Shown one piece after another: positions 1 through 12,600 of a stretch of DNA of 64,000 nucleotides; position 1 is the stretch's first letter, and each line of letters opens with the position of its first letter. The notes below the pieces were generated by a model, which made no database searches, was not told the DNA's origin, and was given only the letters and a program-made list of their open reading frames with translations. The position numbers and the translations under genes were made by a program. Source of the DNA: Tachypleus tridentatus (Eukaryota; Arthropoda; Merostomata; Xiphosura; Limulidae); assembly GCF_004210375.1 (NCBI RefSeq), contig NC_134834.1, positions 141,145,009-141,209,008 on the forward strand, written 5' to 3'.

Positions 1-544
1 GCAACACCTTTGCAAAAAGTACTATGAGCTATCAGTCTGAAAATTTTACAACAGCTTCATATAACAGTAAAAGTGGGGCTTTTCTCGTCATTTGTGTTAA
101 AAACAGCTGATTTAGAAAAGTAAAACTATAATGTGAAAGGCATGCACATTCACAAGTATTGGTTAGGACAAGAAAACTATATTAGCAGTTTCTTGCCCAA
201 GAGTCATACATGTGGATGGTTATTATTCATTACAAACTTTTAAATACAAATATACTAAATTTTATGAAAATCTCCAAATATTAGCTTACACAATTAGTAG
301 ACATAATGATGCTTGATACAATTGAACTGAGTGTATTGGGGTCAAGACAAAAAGTTGTTAATCTAGATTCCATAACATTACTATAAAGTAAATTACTAAC
401 CCTGTTTTAAAGAGGAAAACTACCATCATATATTTTAAAGAAACTGGTTGGTACTGTAGAGTAAACACCTGTTCCAAATGATAGAGCTAGAATCCTAAAT
501 CTAACATGGATTACTATAGTGTCATTTTCTTACATGCTGTGGTG
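1..544. other. AT-rich non-coding stretch
   Basis: No convincing exon, repeat head or inverted repeat was recognised here. It may be intronic to ELP3 if that gene continues to the left. Confidence 0.4.
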
Positions 545-1210
545 TTTTTTTTGTGTGTACTTACAAAAAAAGCATGATATCTAATCAAAAACACCTTAGG
601 TGTTAGCTGGTTTGCATATTTTGTTCAGCTTGGGGCATCACCCACCTAACTAATGAATGAATATTTACTGTAAACGTCTTAGTGTTGTAAGCTTAGCCAC
701 TACTTTATCCATCAAATTTGACTTATTTTTTTAACTTTCACACTAAATCCTTTTTTAACTGCACATTTTTTCCACACCTAAATGTTTTTAATAAGATCAA
801 TATGTTGCTCACTGACAACACTTTAGCAGCAGTTGCTTTTCTTATATCTTACATGTATGCAATTGAACCACATCTAGATAGTTTGCAATCTGTGAATGCT
901 TATGTTAATCTAATTCTGTGTATGGGTTCCTTTCAAAGTAAGCATTCATGCAAGACTGCTGGTCAGGTAGCAGTGCAATAACAACACACATACATCTGTA
1001 CCTTAAGAAATTATAGTAATGCACTGTGCACAGCTACCTCTACAACTTATCATTACAATGACGGCTTCTTCATGAGTTAATAGCAAGTCTTCCCTTGTGA
1101 TGACATATCCAAGATGAACTTCCAGAGTATTATTTGAGTCAGTGACAGAATCTGTGATTGCATGTCGTGGTTTTCAGGTGCCTTTTCAGGTGATAGCAAA
1201 TTATGTAAAT
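545..1210 (-). pseudogene. Decayed repeat-type ORF (HEEA / TDVxVLLLH family)
   Basis: Read on the minus strand, about 1160-1050 encodes LGYVITREDLLLTHEEA. After a frame break come CITIIS and then GTDVCVLLLH near 1020-975. Lower down (about 640-600) is a remnant reading LNKICKPANT. This order resembles a multi-copy protein type often annotated as uncharacterised in arthropod and cnidarian genomes (HEEAD, then DDTDVFVLLLH, then a PKLCSLPPT-like segment). I recall it as repeat-associated but cannot name a Pfam family. Stops and frameshifts break it throughout, so it is not a working gene. Confidence 0.4.
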
Positions 1211-1887
1211 ACATAGAATTTTATTGTTAGTACACTGAGTACAAGTTATTGACATGGAAGCATGGAAATGGAATGTTTATAATTATTTTTTTGTTTCCAC
1301 TTTCTAGACCACCATATTAGACAAAGATACAATATAAACTGTATATATGAAATTATGATATTCAAAAATCTAGATATAGAAACAAATTTTATATCTTATG
1401 GAAACAAAGGCAGACATCTTGAGCATCTCAAAATACTCAAGAATGCTAACATGACCTTATCCAGATTTCTATTCAGGACATCCTAACTGTATAAAAAACA
1501 AAAATATTTGAGGGATGCTAATTCAAGGTTAAGATCTAAACTGGGACTTCACAACTGGTTTACAAATATATTCTCTAAGTGCAATTAAATTTAAACATTA
1601 CATAATATGTAAGAACTGAAGTGAGCTGAACATTTTAAGTAAGGATGAATACTCAGATGACACAAACCCACTAACTGCAGCTGCTCTAAATGTGCACAGA
1701 ATTTTTTCAAGCCATACACTGTATAGGGTACACTCATATTCACTGATTTAACAATGGTTATTAATTAAGAAAATGCACAATATGGCTACTTCTTTCAGAG
1801 GAAATTGCATATCTTTGACCTTTGTAAAAGCTAAAAAGATTCAGAGAAAGTATACAATCTCTTTGAGGCTCCTGTATCACACTTGAT
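1211..1887. other. AT-rich non-coding stretch
   Basis: Nothing recognisable was seen between the decayed ORF and the LINE 3' end. Confidence 0.4.
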
Positions 1888-2599
1888 TGTTTGGTTGGTT
1901 GTTTTCATATTTTAGGGCACAAAGCAACTAGGCTACCTGCACCAAACATCCAGTAACAAGTTCAAAATTAAAGTAAAATTAGCAAAATTCATAAAAGGAA
2001 ATTAAGGTAAAACAAAACAAAGTTTATTTTTGAAATTAAAAAAAAACATAAGTAGCATTAAATCCAATTTATACATCTAGTCTACAGTGGTAAGAGAAAA
2101 ACTACAGAAATACAAGTTGTAAAGGACTTTCTATAGCATAACTGTAATTATCATAACTCACCAGGATGACTAACAGGTAAGTTAAAAAACCACCGTTAGT
2201 CACTTAGTGTTGGCATTTCCAGTCCTGATTCCAAGTTATTTGATGTTATGGCCATCTTCAGATAGTAATGTAATAAAAGTTTTAAAAACTTGTAGCAAAA
2301 TTTTAATTATAACTTGCCAGGATGACTAACAGGTAGTTCAAAAAGCAGCTTTTGTCACCTGAAGTTGGCCTTTCCAGTCCTGGTTTTGAGTTATTTGGCA
2401 TTACAGCCATTTTCTAATTCCAAATCGAACTAGATGTACTTTGATTCTTAAAAGGGAATCACATTAAAAAAGGTCTAATGTATAAAATAAAAAACTTAAA
2501 TAGCATTAGAAAGATTAATGGCCTTTAAAAAACTAAAAACATATCTAAGGTGGACAGTGTCACCATCACCTGTAACACTGTCTAACATCATGGATAAAC

Positions 2600-4560
2600 C
2601 TTGGGACAGAATGTGCTTAAAATGGTGCCATCATTCAAAGTCATATGGATGGCAAGACAGTAAAATGTAGTTTATTGTGACCTGAATGTTACACAGACAA
2701 CACATTGGTGCATTAGTCCCAGATAAATGAAAGTAATGAGTTACAAAACTGTGACCAGTCCATAGTCTAGTTAGAACAACTTCCTCTTTCTGATCCTTAG
2801 GGAAGCAAGACGGCCAAAGTCCAATGGAAGGTTTTATTAGGAAAAGTTTGCTTTCATGTTGCTCACTCCAAGTCGTGGCAGATCGTCTGTTCTGAAAATG
2901 TATGGCTCACTGAGGAAGGAAAAAAATCCCAGGTGGGATGCTTTGGAGAGGAATGAAGTTTCGAAGCATATAGAAAAGAAAACTGCAAACGATGGAGGTG
3001 CAAAGAAGGTTCACGAGACTGTGTATAAACTCTTAACTGAGGAAGTGCAGAAAGCCTCAGTGCAGAGCCAAAGTCCTTGATGATGAATGGGGTCCAGCAT
3101 CTTTAAGGCTGAGGTCCTGGCATAGCCATAGACCAGTGATCCATAGTCGAGTTTCGGTCAAATAAGAGCACATTATATCTGCAGCACAGAACATTGATCT
3201 GCTCTCAAAATGTTGAAAGGACACGAAGGTTGTTCAGTGCTCTTGTATATTTGACATGTAGCTGATTGATGTGTGGTACAAAGGTCAGCTTATGGTCAAA
3301 AATAAGCCCCAAGCACTTTGTTTCAGGGACCAGGCAGCACAACTTCATCAATACAGAGTTCAGGATCAGGGTGAATACCCCATTGACAGCAAAAGTACAT
3401 GCAAACGGTTTTAGAGAGAGAGAAATTAAAGCTGTTTGCTGTGGTCCACTTCAGTAAACAATTGAAGGTAGTCTGTAGCTGCTGCTCAATATACCTCATG
3501 TTTGACGACTAACGTGAGATGTGCAAGTCATTGACATACAGTAAGAGGGAATTGTTCAGTGATGGCACTAATCTTTATATTGAAAAGTGTGACACTCAAA
3601 ACACAGCTCTGAAGGACTCCAAGTTCCTGTAGAAAAGAATGGGAAAGTGTCAAACCTATACAAACTTGGAATCACCTGTCCATTAAAACATTTTTAATAA
3701 AAATGGGCAAATGGCTACATAACCCATATATATAGAGGTCTCACAAAATGCAATACCTCCATGTTGTATCATAAGCCTTTTAAATGTCAAAGAATATTGA
3801 TAAAAGATGTTGTTTTCTGAGAAAGGCTTCTGTGATTTACTTTTCAAGTTGAATCAGGTGGTCCCATGGTGGAGTGCTGTTGTTGGAACCCACACTGGGT
3901 GGGTGAGAGGAGGTTTATTGATTCCAAGAACCAAACAACATAAGCATTAACCATCCTCTTTAAATTCTTACAAAGACAGCTCATCAAAGCAACTAGACAG
4001 TGGTTTGAAGGAATCTTGAGCTCCTTCCCAGACTTAAAAAAAAGGTAGGAAAATAGCCTGGCACCAGACATCAGGAAAAACATTCTCCTGCCAGATCCAG
4101 TTAAAAACAATCAGAAGAATACAAAGAGAAGCAGGTGATAGATGGTGCAGAATTTCTAAGTGTACATCATCATGTCTGCCAATGCACTGCCAGACCAATG
4201 AAGGGTCAGTTTGAGCTCCACCAGTGTAAAGGGATGATTGTAGTCATAGAGACAATAAGCTTGAAAGAAAAGAGGTGATTGCTTTGCCCAAGTCTTGACA
4301 GCTAAGAAGGTGAAAGAAGCAGAAGTGCTAAATATCCTGCAAAAGCTTTCACCTGGAGTAACGGCAATGCTCCAGGTATCAACTACTTCCTGGCCATCAG
4401 AGAGCAAGATAGAGAGGTGAACAGAATTATATTGCCCACTGACCTTTTGAATCCTGTCTCATATGACTTTTGAATTCATGGTAGAAGATATGTTGGTTAT
4501 GAACTTAATCCAAAAGTCCTTCTGGCTCTGATGTCTCACCCATCGAGCATGTGCATGGGC
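2600..4560 (-). pseudogene. LINE ORF2 reverse transcriptase region (broken)
   Basis: On the minus strand, 4407-4156 gives the linker before the RT (SPLFFQAYCLYDYNHPFT). Then 4110-3844 gives RT blocks including CLCKNLKRMVNA, WFLESINLLSPTQCGF and QQQHSTMGPPDST, which match the conserved Jockey segments around SPTQCGFRxxRST. Further on, around 3340-3200, LGLIFDHKLTFVPHI matches the post-catalytic FLGVxFDxKLTFxPHI block. The catalytic YxDD region (near 3540-3520) is degraded to something like YCMSMT. There are many frameshifts. The ORF2 endonuclease lies immediately upstream (5523-4624). Confidence 0.75.
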
Positions 4561-4623
4561 CTGCTGGAAAGCGATGCAGTGCAAGAGTGTGTAATACCTA
4601 CAAAAAGTGTCCCAAGCCCATTT

Positions 4624-5523
4624 TTAAGCATTCCGTGTCATTTGGTAGGCAGGATTCCACCATGGACCAGGATATCTTGGAAAACGTGTTGGGGTTTTAG
4701 AAAGAAATTGAGCAGCTGCCTGTATAATACAGTCAGTTACTGCTGCCACACAGTCATCTATTGATGGCTTAGAGACAATGGCAGGATCAAGTTCTGCAAA
4801 AGCAGTGAAAAAGGGCCAGTTTGCTTGATCCAGCTTCCACAGGAACAAGTGGGTTGGGTGGCAGCGACCACAACCAGTCTCTCTCAAAATTACAGGAAAA
4901 TGATCACTGCCTCGTGGATTATTGTCAACCATCCATGAAAAGTGAGAGAATAGAGAAATGAAGCAAACTGTGAAATCAATAGCAGTAAAGGACTGACTAG
5001 GTGCATGAAAATAAGTATAAGAACCACTGTTGAAAAGAGAAAGGTTGTGATCAGAGAGCATACGCTCTACAGAGCAACCCCTCATATCAATATCAGCACT
5101 TTCCCAGAGGAGATGATGTCTATTAAAGTCTCCCAGAATTAAAAAGGGAGATGGCAACTTTTCAATGAGAGCATCAAGGTCTGATTGATCACAGGTCTCT
5201 CCAGACAACAGGTAGAGTGAAGAAGCAGTGATGGTACAACCCACGGAAACACAGATGAATACGGCCTCCAAGGGTGTGTTGAGTGGCAAAGCCAGGGTGG
5301 GCACATGTTGATCGACCAATAGTGTCGCCCCCCCATGCACTTGTCCATTGCCCAGCCTGTCATTTCTGTACAAAGAAAACTGCTGAAAGAAAACTATATC
5401 GGCAGGTTTCAGAAATGTTTCCTGTAAGGAAAGACATACAGGATGGAAGAAAGCAATCAATGCTTTAATGTCATCCAGATTAGAATGTAAATCTCGACAG
5501 TTCCATTGTATCACGGTGGCCAT
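4624..5523 (-). pseudogene. LINE ORF2 endonuclease domain (long open segment)
   Basis: A 299-codon open segment begins MATVIQWNCRDLHSN, the usual start of Jockey-type ORF2. It contains the AP-endonuclease landmarks in order: WNCR near residue 8, SLQETFLKP near 32, an LGDFNRHHLLWES block near 130-140, and RGSDHFPVI near 205. These are the metal-binding and catalytic blocks (Q/E, GDFN, SDH) of the exonuclease-endonuclease-phosphatase fold, which nicks target DNA for target-primed reverse transcription. The frame closes where the linker to the RT begins, so the protein is truncated. It is the best-preserved part of this LINE. Confidence 0.8.
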
Positions 5524-6042
5524 ATTTATTTATGTGAAGGAGAATTGGGTGGAGAGCCCTTCTGTTTATGACCACATCTTTTTTCTTTGCTGTCTTTATT
5601 CGAGGGAGATCAACCTCCATGAATCCTGCCCTGGGTTGAATGGGCAGGTCTTTGTTGTTGGAAGAAGATCCTAGCAACTGAAGATGTGAATGAATAATTG
5701 TGTTGCATCTTGGGGTGGGAGAAGAAAATGTACCCAATGAAATGCTTGTATCCAGAACCAAAGGAAGTGGATCTTGGGATTTGCTGGAATGTATGTTAGG
5801 GACAGAGATAGGTGTTAAAATTGATTCATTAACTTTTTAACCATGGAGATCAAAAGACTTTTCATTTGATTTGAGAACAATTCTGTTGGAGGCACAGAGA
5901 GATCCATCTACACTACCACTGGAGTAGTGGAATGAAGTGCAGCAGCATACATCCAAGATGAAATGGTGAACAGCAACTCTTGAGCCTAAGAGTAAGTAAT
6001 GTTTCAAATAGTTTTTAAATGCCACACTTCTTTTTCTTCCAA

Positions 6043-6690
6043 TCATTTGGGGCAAGAACAAAAGTAGGATGGGTGAGAGCCATTGCAATTGATGCAGTGA
6101 AGGTCCACTTCACACTCATAGGCATCGTGGTCCTTGCCACCATAACGAGCACACTTCAAGGAACCACGACATGACTTCTTCATGTGACTGAACCACTGAC
6201 ACTGGAAAAATCTGAAAGAGTTTGGAATGTATGGCCATACCCTGCAATTAAGATAATCTACCTTGATGGTGGAAAGTGGATGTGGTGATGTAAATGTCAA
6301 AATGAGGACACTGATCGGCTCATAATTCCATCTTTGCGAGTGGAGATATGCCACATTGCATTAACTCCTTGGGTGGAGAAACCAACGAGAATCTCTGGCA
6401 TGGGATGTCCTACAAATCTCTCTCAACAATAACTCCTCATGATGAATTCATAGTAGAATGAGCTGTAACCTCAACAGGTATATCCCCAATTGCCTTTGAA
6501 TGCGAGAAGAGTTCACTATGTCCAGATGTGGATGTTTTTACCAGTATATCACCACAGCAAAGCTTCTTTACTGACTTTGGAGAGCTAACAAGTCTTTCTA
6601 GTACCTTCTGAATGAAAAAGGGAGACACCTGACCTAAAGGTTTGTCTGAAAGAGAATGTAGTATAAAAAAAATGAGGTACAACAGGTGTT
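6043..6690 (-). pseudogene. LINE ORF1 (gag-like) with zinc knuckles, frameshifted
   Basis: The minus-strand segment 6682-6437 reads SPFFIQKVLERLVSSPKSVKK then LCCGDILVKT, typical of the N-terminal half of arthropod Jockey-type ORF1 (SVKKLRSGDLLVE). After a frame break, 6354-6043 carries Cys/His clusters: FQCQWFSHMKKSC, then CARYGGKDHDAYEC, then CINCNGSHPSYFCSCP. These correspond to CCHC-type knuckles, with some key residues changed (CARYG for CARCG). ORF1 proteins bind the element RNA. The copy is interrupted and not functional. Confidence 0.75.
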
Positions 6691-7429
6691 ACAGATGTTT
6701 AAAATTGCTGCTCAGAATCTTGTTTAACTATGGACTGTTTTTTCACTATTTTATTTTAGTTTTTATTTGGAGAATCTATCATAAAGGAATATTTTGGTCC
6801 CTACTCACCCCATCCACCATGGAGCCCTATGAAAGGATGCACTACAATGCCACATAAGGACACTGCGGCAACAACAGGGTTTCGTGAGCACCATACCTAA
6901 ACACCAGAATCAGATACAATGTTCACAACACCTGCTGAGAACATCCGACACTGGTAGTTGGTTGACCCTAGTGCAAGTGGACCAGTCGATTGATGAAAGG
7001 GGGCCCTCCCAAGCTGCCCATCTACAGGAATTCAAGGCCAAAGTGGTGTATTAGGGTTGAACCTCTCAGCCACCAGGATCCTTTCCTCCCCTTCTTGGGT
7101 CACCACATATGGTTCTGTTCTTTCAAGTTACCTTCCCTGGGAGGTCCCCTCACCATGTACAGGAATCCACACTGAGGAGGTATTGCACTCAAAATGCTTT
7201 AAATTAAATGTTTTGCAAGTTATTTTAATACGGTTGTACTCCTTTGTATTTATTATCTTGAAAAGGGAGAAGACACATACAATTCAGCTAAGAATGAGAA
7301 AAATCTCTGCAATGATTTTCAGTAGTGTTTATTCTCCAAAAAACTGTTGTACAACAGGAGCAGTGGATAAGAAGTAAGAAGGTGTTAGCAGTCAAACTGA
7401 TAAACTGTGCAGAAATGGAAAAGCAGTTA

Positions 7430-7560
7430 AAACATATCTCAAGAAGGATGGTATGGGTATCGAAATGTTGTTCTCTACTTTATTTTAATAAAATTTTTAA
7501 TTCCCATACTAGCCATCTTGAGATACATTTTTACTTCAAATGGGTTTTTTTTTGTCATTT
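7430..7560. repeat. Hairpin repeat, copy 1
   Basis: Arms are tctcaagaaggatggtatgg (about 7437-7456) and cccatactagccatcttgaga (about 7503-7523), separated by a segment containing gaaatgttgttctcta. The same arms and centre recur at 57183-57330, so this is a dispersed foldback repeat. Family unknown. Confidence 0.6.
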
Positions 7561-7564
7561 GTTT

Positions 7565-8499
7565 AAAGAAGCTGATATCTAAAGCTTAATCTTCATAAGA
7601 TTTAGAGCCAAGAAATAACTCTACACACAGAAATTTATCTTGTTTAATACAATGAATATGATGACAAAGGTTCAAACAGAGGAAGAGGAAGAGCACAAGG
7701 GACAGCAAAACTAACAGAAAGTACATAAGATTGGTACACAGAAGCAAATCTGATGAACCAAAAAGTAGAAGACAAAACTGGCCTATAACCCACAAAAAAG
7801 GAAACTGACAGATCCCAGTCATAAAGCCAAGTGAAAAATGTCAATAATGAAGAAATGGTAGGAAGGGAAGGATTATAACCTAGATGTATATACCAACAGC
7901 ATTAAGTATACCACCTACATTGGTAAATGTACAAATAAAAGACCAAACTGGATGGAAAACCAAATACACTAAATATCTGAAAGTCCCAACCTCCACATGA
8001 GGGACAAAACAAAATCCATATGTGAAGATGAAGTGCATGCATGGATGGATGATGCACACTAAAGTATGGGATAAGACACAAAAAATTGTTACAGAAATGA
8101 AAACCTCATTAGAACTGACCAATATAGTATCACCACCAGAATTTGACATAAAGTGGTCTGAATTGATAGGGCATGAGGAAAAAATGAAGAGAAGGATATG
8201 TATTGAGATAATGACCTGTCCAATCCCAAATGAGAGCATTCACTATTCTCACCAACAGTGGAGGAACAGTAGACTAAACACAAGAAAACTGTTTATCAAC
8301 ATAAAAGGTTAAAACTTCCAAAGCAGGGGCACCCCAAACTGCACACAACTCCAAAAATTAAAGGATTTAAAGTATATCCCTTTGTTAGAATATTGTCAGA
8401 ATGGTATAGAATTACTGATCCATTACCAAGTTTAGGGCACCTGTAATAAAACATGTCAACAAAGTGATATTATGCCAGTTGGCTCAATATAGAAGATCC
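7565..8499. other. Unresolved stretch, possibly the 3' part of the decayed DIRS-like element
   Basis: Long open but low-information minus-strand frames lie here (for example 8239-7880). Position and strand suggest they trail the DIRS-like RT at 8500-9660. I cannot identify an RNase H or recombinase motif reliably. Confidence 0.3.
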
Positions 8500-9660
8500 A
8501 AAATAAAAAAAAAAGCCTCTTAACCAGTTGTCCCCATGCCAGATGAGACAGGGTACTACAGTAGAATTTTCAAAGTAAATCATCCTCATCTGGTCTCAAA
8601 GAGCCAGTAGGAAGGTAAGTACTACCTGACACACATTGAAGAGGTCTAGGAGATTGATATAAAGAACAGATTTAAAAAAAAGTTCCCTGCCCTAAAATCT
8701 CCAAAGTGTCAAAAAATTCTCTCCAAAGGAAAAAAAAAGCATCCTTAAAAAAAGGTGGTAATCCAAATGGGTAAGAAATCCCTGCAGTAATATTGGTTTA
8801 ATCTAAACACCAATCAAACATGCACTGTAAGTGAAAGGAAAAGATCAGAGAAGCATCCAATGGAACCTTAACAAGGCACCATTGGCTAAACAAAATGCAC
8901 TGAAAATAGTGCATGTGGGCACAACCAATAGGAATGAGGGCTTTAAGAGAAGTTCATGTCCTCAAAAAAGATGGAGCCTCACAAACAGAAGAAAAGGGAG
9001 AATAAGAGACTTTGCTCTGTTCCATATTTCTTAAATGAAGACAAACAAGGCAGAGAAATGAGGTGAAAAACACACCAAGAAGAACCAAAAATTAAGTAAA
9101 TGTGAAGAATGACTTCTCCACTTAGATAAGCCAACATACTAAGGCATCTTTCCAAAGATGAAGAAATTGAGTATGCAGGGCAGAGTTGGTCTGTCAAGAA
9201 GCTAAAAGTAGTCCGTCATCCATGTAATGGTGAAAATGACAGTTCCAGTAAGAAAGCAGTCAAGCATAGATTGGGACCACTCAGCAGTACACAAGAGGAG
9301 CTGAGGCAAGTTTGAATGGAAAAGCCCAAACCTGAAACACATACCCACAAAGAACAAAACGAAGAAAATATCTGGATGCCAGGGAGATGAAAATATGTGG
9401 ATACACATCCAATGCATCAAACTAGTTAATCCACAAGACAGGAATGGAAACCCAACAAAGAGTTAACTATGACTTCAGTAAACTTGGGAATGATGAGGAA
9501 ATGGTTCAGAGATGATAAACTGAAAACCTAATGCCAATCTCTCATCATCTAAGGAACAACAAAAATGAGAAGGATATCCTCTTTAATGGCACTGTTGGGA
9601 AGTAAGTTCTGAGCTGCCTCTGACTTACACGGGCAAAAACAGGATCTTACTGAAGGTAAA
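8500..9660 (-). pseudogene. Decayed DIRS-like reverse transcriptase, copy A
   Basis: Read on the minus strand across changing frames, the blocks appear in DIRS/Ngaro order. AAQNLLPNSAIKED near 9635-9595 stands for the VQxLLxKGAIE block. SLSSLNHFLIIPKF near 9520-9480 stands for VIDLSxLNxFLxxPKF. ASRYFLRFVLCGYVFQVWAF near 9380-9320 stands for RRFLRFxxxGxxYQFxALPFG. HYMDDGLL at 9229-9206 is the YxDD catalytic box. A VEKSFFTFT...FLVLLG stretch near 9150-9085 stands for the LExSxLxPxQxxxFLG block. Many stops and shifts show great age. DIRS elements integrate with a tyrosine recombinase; none was confirmed here. The assignment rests on motif order, not a search. Confidence 0.6.
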
Positions 9661-12600
9661 ATAATTCAGATAATGAGACAACGGAGTGGTAGGAAAAATG
9701 ATTGGCAGACTCCAAAAGAAATGGAAAACCCCCCAAACATCTCTTTATGTAAAAAGTTGTGGTGCACAGTTTACACAATGAAGAGTATGATAAAAGAATC
9801 TTCTATAAAACAATATTCAAACCGAGAAAACCCAACAGCAGGACAGCCACATCTGTAAAACAACATATAAAGAGGAAAGGTATACAATGGAAGAAAAAAA
9901 AACAACAAACTATTGTGAACAACAAAAAAACCCTTAAATAGACAGATGAATATTATCAATTAAAAAGTGGAGGAAAGATAAAGCACAGGTATTAGTGGAT
10001 ATTGTAAAATCTTTATGGTAGAATGGAGGTAGGAATAAATAAGGGCCTGAACCTCATACAGGAAGAATTAAAATAGATACAAGTTTAATTACGGGTAGTT
10101 AGAACCATAAAAGCAAAAACATGATAAGGCAGCATACATAGGAGACAAGGCATATCAATCTTCCAAATACAAATGTTTCACAAAATGATCAGCAAGACTC
10201 CCAATATCCAGGGTAAGTAGGAAAAATGAAAAAATTAATTCCTAGGATGGCATGTGTAGAATATTAAATTAAAATAGGAGACAAAAACAAATCACAACAT
10301 ATCTGATTAATCAAATCCACAAATGAAGGAGAAGGCCTGGATAAGGCTCCAACACAAGTTATAGATAAACATACTCATCAGGGAAAGAAAAAGCTGCTCA
10401 AAGTCACATCAACCTGTACATATACACCAAAGTGCTTGTATGACAGGACACTCAGACTATTCAGAATGTTGCCTGAAGTTATACAGTTCTCTTAGGATCA
10501 CAGCTGTCACATCAGCAACCAGTAATTATGGTACTGACCCCACAGACATGTTTGGTAAATATACTGTTGTAGTGACAGCAGAACAAAAAAGGGATAATCA
10601 GTTATGAAAATAAATCATGACTCTCCACAAAAAATAATGAAAAATGATAACTAAATTAGAGAAATACATGAGAGTAAATTTGTGTGTATTTAATAACTGA
10701 ATCAAGTGAAAACAAACACATCTGCATTGTAAGACTGCCCATCAAGAAGTGATTATCAAGTGCACAACTAGAGTGTGCTAGTTATGATAAAGATATGTCA
10801 CATTCTTACTGTGATGGGTTGCTGCATGATCATGTTAATATGCAGAGAGAAGTGGGAGTTGCAAAGACAGTGACAAGTTAAACATTTGTGCCAGTGGAGG
10901 GTAGTACTAATCACAAAAGCTTTTTATGAGAGCAAGTAAAACACTGTATCAGAACTCATAATGCAGTGTCAGACTTTGGATTCTAAATTAACAGCCATCA
11001 CATGCTGAAGCTATAAACATTCTTAATAAGAATCAATTAAAGCCCCCTAGTTGCATCAATATATTTAATAACTGTACTGAATACCAGATTTATTTTTAGT
11101 TTTGCTCTAAGTTGATAGAATTGTTCTGATTAGAAGTTAATATTAGTTAAAACTGAATAAAATGTCAGTGCTTCTTCATTAGAATCACACATCAGCCTAT
11201 ACTGGTAAAACCATTTGGAAAAACAAATGCAAGTCCCTCTCGGATCCTGGTGAGTAGAAGAAAGAATCAACAAGACTTTCATTTAGTTTTGAAATCATAT
11301 ACTTTGTTGGTACAGAATGATGCCATGGTCATTAACAACTTTATGAACACAAAAGAGGTGAATGCTAAGGCAATGTGGAGTATGCAATATCAAAAAAAAA
11401 TCTCTCTCCATAAAAGTCAATGAAGGGAATGAAAACATTCAGATGTACTCAAATATAAAAATAAAATTTTTAGTTTTATCAATCTTTAAAATCAACCAAT
11501 CTTTCTTGAGATGAATCTATAACTAAGGAATATTTGTCAATAAAAAAAGAATGGCTAAAATACTTCAACCTAGATTGATCTAAAACCAATCTGTTCAACT
11601 GGTAATAACAAAAAAAGGGAATAAAATCACAAACCCTAATGTAAAAGTTCTACTACTGTACCTTTGAGAATAAGATAGGGTTCATTCATATGGGTCTTGG
11701 ATGTTCTGGAATGTTGTAGAATTGTGACATTTCATTTTCCAGAACTTGAAAGTCATGGAATTTTATAAAATTCATGAACTATGGAAAAAAGTAGGGTTAT
11801 GGCTCTCTACCCATTTGTAAAAAACAGAAAATTTGATCTGAAAAACTTATATTGTTAAACCTCTTAATTTCCATTTCATAAAAGTTTTAATTTTTGTAAG
11901 AAACAAAGCTGACAAATTTATCACTTATTCCAACAGTGCAGCTCTGTCTATTAAGTGCAACTTGCATGCTATATATAAGCATCCCAAAGAAATACCCTTA
12001 TTAAAAATCATGATTGATGTACCACTCACCTATTCACTGAATACTTTAATTAGCACAAGCAACAAGTCTACAAAGGTTTTCTGAATAACAATCTTGAAAA
12101 CAAAAATCTTCCTAAAATATAAGTTAGTTAATAAAATTATATTTAATATGTATTTAGTATATTAAAAATGCTTCTTTAACATTTACTCTTCCAAATTCAT
12201 AGGAACTCTCAGCATAAATTAATTCTCTCTAATTGGTGTTTAAGTTAAAATACTCTCAGAACCAATAATGGGTGAAAATGATGGCCAGTGCAAATTTCTA
12301 CAAGTATGACTGATCCACAAAGATTACTGGAACTGGACTGAACATTCAAAATCATTAATTAGAAAAGACTGATAATATTCATGTTGAAATCAAGAGAGAT
12401 CTTGAATATAGATGAGGCTCCATGAAAAAAAAGTCTCGTCTCAAAAACATGTTAAAGTGGCAAATATAAATGCCACTAATGAAAAATCTTCTCAGTGAAT
12501 GGCTTACTATATTAAATCACCTAGTCAGCATAGTAATGCAGTATTAATTCTACAAAATAAAATACTAATAAATACAACTTAACACACGAGATTTTACACT

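Larger units (their letters stand above)
1888..7180 (-). mobile_element. Nearly full-length, broken Jockey-type LINE
   Basis: Read on the minus strand, the order is 5' leader (about 7180-6690), ORF1 with zinc knuckles (6690-6040), apurinic endonuclease (5523-4624), reverse transcriptase (about 4450-2600) and a 3' UTR ending in a short CCAA-type repeat at about 1888. The layout is that of Jockey-clade non-LTR retrotransposons. Every reading frame carries shifts or stops, so this copy is dead. A 3' fragment of the same family lies at 17866-18275 in the same orientation, and an endonuclease fragment lies at 18965-19582 on the plus strand. The 5' boundary is approximate. Confidence 0.85.

Noticed and set aside
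7644..7844. Minus-strand QFCLLLFG...CTNLM resembling the QFxALPFG...FTKLM block of a DIRS RT
   Set aside because: A single block, with no neighbouring RT motifs and in a low-complexity F/L-rich stretch. Copy A already has this block at about 9330.
8022..8312. 96-codon plus-strand frame
   Set aside because: K/M-rich chance frame opposite the decayed minus-strand element; no motif.
8831..9034. Plus-strand frame containing IQWNLN, similar to an RT/RNase H linker of DIRS
   Set aside because: It is on the opposite strand to the convincing RT blocks, lies in their antisense, and nothing around it supports the match.
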